Source: Lachnospiraceae bacterium UBA6998
GTDB lineage: Bacteria; Bacillota; Clostridia; Lachnospirales; Lachnospiraceae
DNA length: 6,629 nt
Assembly (NCBI GenBank): GCA_002448395.1
Contig: DJXS01000083.1
Span: 2,069-8,697, forward strand
Direction of reading: 5' to 3'
The position numbers and the translations under genes are program-made. The notes beneath the pieces are model-generated. The model saw only the letters and a program-made list of their open reading frames with translations, made no database searches and was not told the DNA's origin. The number at the start of each line of letters is the position of its first letter. Position 1 is the first letter of the stretch. Below, in pieces: positions 3,686-6,629 of the stretch.

Positions 3686-6629
3686 TTAAAACGGGAAAAG
3701 ACGTCTTTTATTTTTAGATGCTTTTTTGGAAGGCGTTTTTTTGGTTTTGCCAGAGCTGCCGGAACGCTTCTTTCCGGAGCCGGATTTTGAACCCGAACCC
3801 GATCCTGAAGCCGTTTCTAAACTGGAGCCCGAGCATGAGCCGGCGCCATAGTAAGGATCATCTTCGGCAGCGGCCTTGCGGGCGGCGTTTTTGCCCGCGG
3901 TGGCGAGCAGGAGCTTGATACGGTTGAGCTGGTTGACTTCGCTGGCGCCGGGATCGTAGTCGATAGCGGCAATGTTCGCCATGGGGTAGATGCTCCGGAT
4001 GTGTTTGATGACACCCTTGCCTACCACGTGGTTGGGCAGACAGCCAAAGGGCTGAATGCAGACGATGTTTTCAACGCCGCTGTGGATCAGCTCGATCATC
4101 TCGCCGGTGAGGAACCATCCTTCGCCGGTCTCATTGCCGATGCTTACGATGGGCTCCGCGTATTTTACCAGCTGGTAAATGCTTGCGGGCGGGTCGAAGT
4201 GCCGGCTCTTTTTATATGCCCTGTTGATGGGACCGAGGAAGCCCTCTATGGTCCTGATGCCAATGTTGCAGGCCATGGCTGTTTTCTTGCTCGTACCGAG
4301 GTTCTCAGCCTTGTACACCTGGTTGTAGAAGCAGTAGAGCATAAAGCCCATCAGGTCGGGTACATTGGCCTCCGCGCCTTCCTGCTCCAGCAGGTCTACC
4401 AGGTAGTTGTTGGCGGCAGGCGCGTATTTGACCAGGATCTCGCCCACGATGCCGACACGGGGCTTTCTCTCCTCGCGGATCGGGATGGCGTCAAAGTCGC
4501 GGATCATGTCGATGGACATCTTCTGAACCTTGGGGATGTTAAGGCCGGAAGTCTTTGTCAGGAAGTCAGAACATCTCCTCAGCCATTTCTGATGGCAGGC
4601 TTCAACGCTTCCTTCGCGGAGTTCGTAAGGGCGCATTCTGTAGACACAGCGCATCATGACGTCGCCGAACACGATGGCGTAAGCGGCGCGGCTGATCAGC
4701 TTGAGATCCAGCTTGAAACCGGGGTTCTCCTCGAGTCCAGACATATTGGCGCTGATGACGGGAATCTGTTCCATGCCGGCCTTTTTGAGGGCGCGGCGGA
4801 TGAAACCGACATAGTTGGAAGCGCGGCAGCCTCCGCCTGTCTGCGTCATAATGACGGCAGTGCGGTTCAGGTCGTATTTACCGGACTGCAGAGCCTCCAT
4901 GATCTGTCCCACTACGAAGAGAGAGGGATAGCAGGCGTCGTTGTTGACATATTTGAGGCCAAAATCTACAGCGCGGCGGTTGTCGTTGGGGAGGACAACC
5001 AGGTTGTAGCCGCAGGAGCGGACCGCGGGCTCGAGCAGATCGAAGTGGATCGGCGACATCTGGGGCGCCAGGATCGTGTAGTTCTTGCGCATTTCCTCTG
5101 TGAAGGGGACTTTTTTGACAGTGGTGTCGTGAAATTTGCGCCTGGTCTTCTTGGCGTCGCGGATCCGGATGGCCGCGATCAGGGAACGCACGCGGATGCG
5201 GGCGCTGCCGAGGTTGTTGACCTCGTCTATCTTGAGGCAGGTGTAGATCTTATCCGATCCGGACAAAATATCGTTCACCTGGTCCGTTGTGACCGCGTCG
5301 ATGCCGCAGCCGAAGGAGTTGAGCTGGATCAGGTCCAGGTCGTCCCTTCCGCGAACATAGCTGGCGGCGGCGTACAGTCTTGAATGGTACATCCACTGGT
5401 CCAGGACGACGATGGGACGCTCGGGATCCTGCAGATGGGAGATGGAGTCCTCGGAGAGCACAGCGATGCCGTAAGAGTTGATCATTTCCGGGATGCCGTG
5501 GTTGATCTCCGGGTCCACATGGTAGGGGCGGCCTGCCAGCACGATGCCCTTGACATTGTGGTCCTCCATATATTTCAGAACTTCTTCGCCTTTTTTCTGG
5601 ATGTCGCGGCGGCAGTTCGTGAGCTCTGTCCAAGCCGCGTATGCGGCTTCTTCGACTTCCTTCTCGGGAATGTCGGAGAATTCCTTCTTCAGCGCTGTAC
5701 TGACGGTACCCACATTCGTAAAGGCCATGAACGGGTTGCGGAAGTCCACTTCGCCGCGGCTGATCTCCTCCACGTTGTTGCGTATGTTCTCCGGATAGGA
5801 GGTGACGATGGGGCAGTTGTAGTGGTTGTCCGCCTTGTCAAATTCCGTGCGCTCGTAGAAAAGGGACGGATAGAATATGAAGTCCACGCCCTTTTTGATC
5901 AGCCACATGATGTGGCCGTGCGCTATTTTGGCAGGGTAGCAGGCAGATTCACTCGGGATCGACTCGATTCCCATCTCATACACCTGATGAGTGGAGAGAG
6001 GGGAGATCACGACGCGGTAGCCGAGTTTAGCAAAGAAAGTCGCCCAGAAGGGGTAGTTCTCGTAAATGTTCAGCACGCGCGGGATGCCGACGGTTCCGCG
6101 GAAAGCTGCCTCCTTGGAGAGGGGCTTGTAAGCGAAGATCCGCCTGAGTTTGTATTTGTAGAGGTTCGGAATATCGTTCTTTTTGATCTCCTGGCCCAGG
6201 CCGCGCTCGCAGCGGTTGCCGGAGATATATTCGCGTCCGCCGCTGAAGTGGTTGACGGTCAGGCGGCAGTTGTTGTTGCACTTTCCGCAGCCTCTGATCG
6301 AGGTCTCGAAGGTCAGGTTCACGATCTCGTCAAAAGAGAGCATGGTGCTGGGCGTCTCGCCGTCGTAGCGCTCTCTTGCGATCAGGGCCGCGCCGAAAGC
6401 GCCCATGATGCCGGCGATGTCGGGACGGATCACCTGCCCGTCGGAGATCAGTTCGAGGCTGCGAAGAACGGCGTCGTTGTAGAAGGTTCCGCCCTGTACG
6501 ACGATGTTGCGTCCCAGCTGGGATGCGTCAGAGACCTTGATGACCTTGAAGAGGGCGTTCTTGACGACCGAATAGGCAAGGCCGGCCGAAATATCGGATA
6601 CTTCAGCGCCTTCCTTCTGCGCCTGCTTG
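3686..6629 (-). CDS. CoA-substrate-specific activase / 2-hydroxyacyl-CoA dehydratase-related multidomain protein (5' end outside window)
   Basis: There are 980 residues visible, open to the window edge; the family is usually about 1400-1500 long, so the N-terminal ATPase part is missing. Visible residues 1 to about 95 end a BcrAD/BadF/BadG/HgdC-type ATPase domain (NIVVQGGTFYNDAVLRSLEL, then IMGAFGAALIARE). A Cys cluster follows (RGCGKCNNNC near 112-121, plus Cys in GNRCERG near 140), probably an iron-sulfur or metal site. Next come a DUF2229-like region (GTVGIPRVLNIYENYPFWA, SESACYPAKIAHGHI) and dehydratase-subunit-like parts (NNDACYPSLFVVGQIMEAL, TQTGGGCRASNYVGF, and PFGCLPNHVVGKGV followed by IDYDPGASEVNQLNRIKLL). 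Family knowledge: HgdC-type proteins use ATP to drive an electron onto an oxygen-sensitive dehydratase. The substrate of these large fused homologues is, to my knowledge, unknown. The last 50 or so residues are a Ser/Gly/Lys-rich basic tail ending KNKRRLFPF. A GTG near 6433 is internal, not the start. The gene points to a strict anaerobe. Confidence 0.92.
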   Translation of the reverse strand, partial: KQAQKEGAEVSDISAGLAYSVVKNALFKVIKVSDASQLGRNIVVQGGTFYNDAVLRSLELISDGQVIRPDIAGIMGAFGAALIARERYDGETPSTMLSFDEIVNLTFETSIRGCGKCNNNCRLTVNHFSGGREYISGNRCERGLGQEIKKNDIPNLYKYKLRRIFAYKPLSKEAAFRGTVGIPRVLNIYENYPFWATFFAKLGYRVVISPLSTHQVYEMGIESIPSESACYPAKIAHGHIMWLIKKGVDFIFYPSLFYERTEFDKADNHYNCPIVTSYPENIRNNVEEISRGEVDFRNPFMAFTNVGTVSTALKKEFSDIPEKEVEEAAYAAWTELTNCRRDIQKKGEEVLKYMEDHNVKGIVLAGRPYHVDPEINHGIPEMINSYGIAVLSEDSISHLQDPERPIVVLDQWMYHSRLYAAASYVRGRDDLDLIQLNSFGCGIDAVTTDQVNDILSGSDKIYTCLKIDEVNNLGSARIRVRSLIAAIRIRDAKKTRRKFHDTTVKKVPFTEEMRKNYTILAPQMSPIHFDLLEPAVRSCGYNLVVLPNDNRRAVDFGLKYVNNDACYPSLFVVGQIMEALQSGKYDLNRTAVIMTQTGGGCRASNYVGFIRRALKKAGMEQIPVISANMSGLEENPGFKLDLKLISRAAYAIVFGDVMMRCVYRMRPYELREGSVEACHQKWLRRCSDFLTKTSGLNIPKVQKMSIDMIRDFDAIPIREERKPRVGIVGEILVKYAPAANNYLVDLLEQEGAEANVPDLMGFMLYCFYNQVYKAENLGTSKKTAMACNIGIRTIEGFLGPINRAYKKSRHFDPPASIYQLVKYAEPIVSIGNETGEGWFLTGEMIELIHSGVENIVCIQPFGCLPNHVVGKGVIKHIRSIYPMANIAAIDYDPGASEVNQLNRIKLLLATAGKNAARKAAAEDDPYYGAGSCSGSSLETASGSGSGSKSGSGKKRSGSSGKTKKTPSKKASKNKRRLFPF

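Noticed and set aside
4001..5383. Long open frame (460 codons) on the plus strand inside the activase gene
   Set aside because: It lies wholly antisense to a well-supported conserved gene. Its product is an unrecognisable Val/Asp/Ala-rich sequence, as expected from the reverse strand of GC-rich codons, and it has no proper start context.
6431..6433. GTG as the start of the activase gene
   Set aside because: The frame continues open to the window edge, and the upstream residues (NIVVQGGTFYNDAVLRSLEL) are part of the conserved ATPase domain.

Overview
The window looks like chromosomal DNA of an anaerobic Gram-positive bacterium of the class Clostridia, probably Lachnospiraceae-like. This is inferred from the large activase/dehydratase-type protein on the minus strand, which is typical of strict anaerobes, from the moderately GC-rich codon use of the two flanking housekeeping-type genes, and from AGGAGG-like ribosome binding sites and strong hairpin/T-tract terminators. 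The species cannot be named from the sequence alone.

Layout. (1) Positions 1-374 hold the 3' end of glyA (serine hydroxymethyltransferase), followed by a strong intrinsic terminator at 393-424. (2) Positions 425-1458 hold no credible gene but are full of repeats: a long imperfect inverted repeat (444-706, arms about 87 nt), then a tandem array with a 63-64 bp period (772-1320, about nine units). Each unit can fold into small stems, some supported by compensatory changes. (3) An AT-rich stretch leads to an excellent sigma-A promoter (1459-1487) whose -35/-10 spacer contains a perfect 8-bp dyad. (4) About 580 purine-rich bases follow, with no recognisable gene. They contain a chain of small ORFs joined by ATGA overlaps and a frame interrupted only by TGA, and they end at a hairpin at 2074-2115. 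(5) A TIR - transmembrane - Sel1-repeat protein is encoded at 2209-3612 (+). (6) A bidirectional terminator (3626-3677) separates it from a convergent gene (3686-6629, -, 5' end outside the window). That gene encodes a multidomain CoA-substrate-specific enzyme activase / 2-hydroxyacyl-CoA dehydratase-related protein with an unusual Ser/Gly/Lys-rich tail.

Interpretation. glyA and the activase gene look like stable core metabolism. The roughly 3.2 kb between them (425-3612), which is repeat-rich, compositionally different in its promoter/leader part and ends in a TIR gene, looks like an accessory insertion. The TIR protein keeps the Trp-Val-x-x-Glu pattern around the catalytic glutamate of NAD-cleaving TIR domains, so a membrane-anchored signalling or defence role is plausible but not shown. 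The main candidate for something undescribed is the regulated promoter - 580-nt leader/small-ORF unit - hairpin placed directly before the TIR gene, together with the 64-bp structured repeat array upstream.
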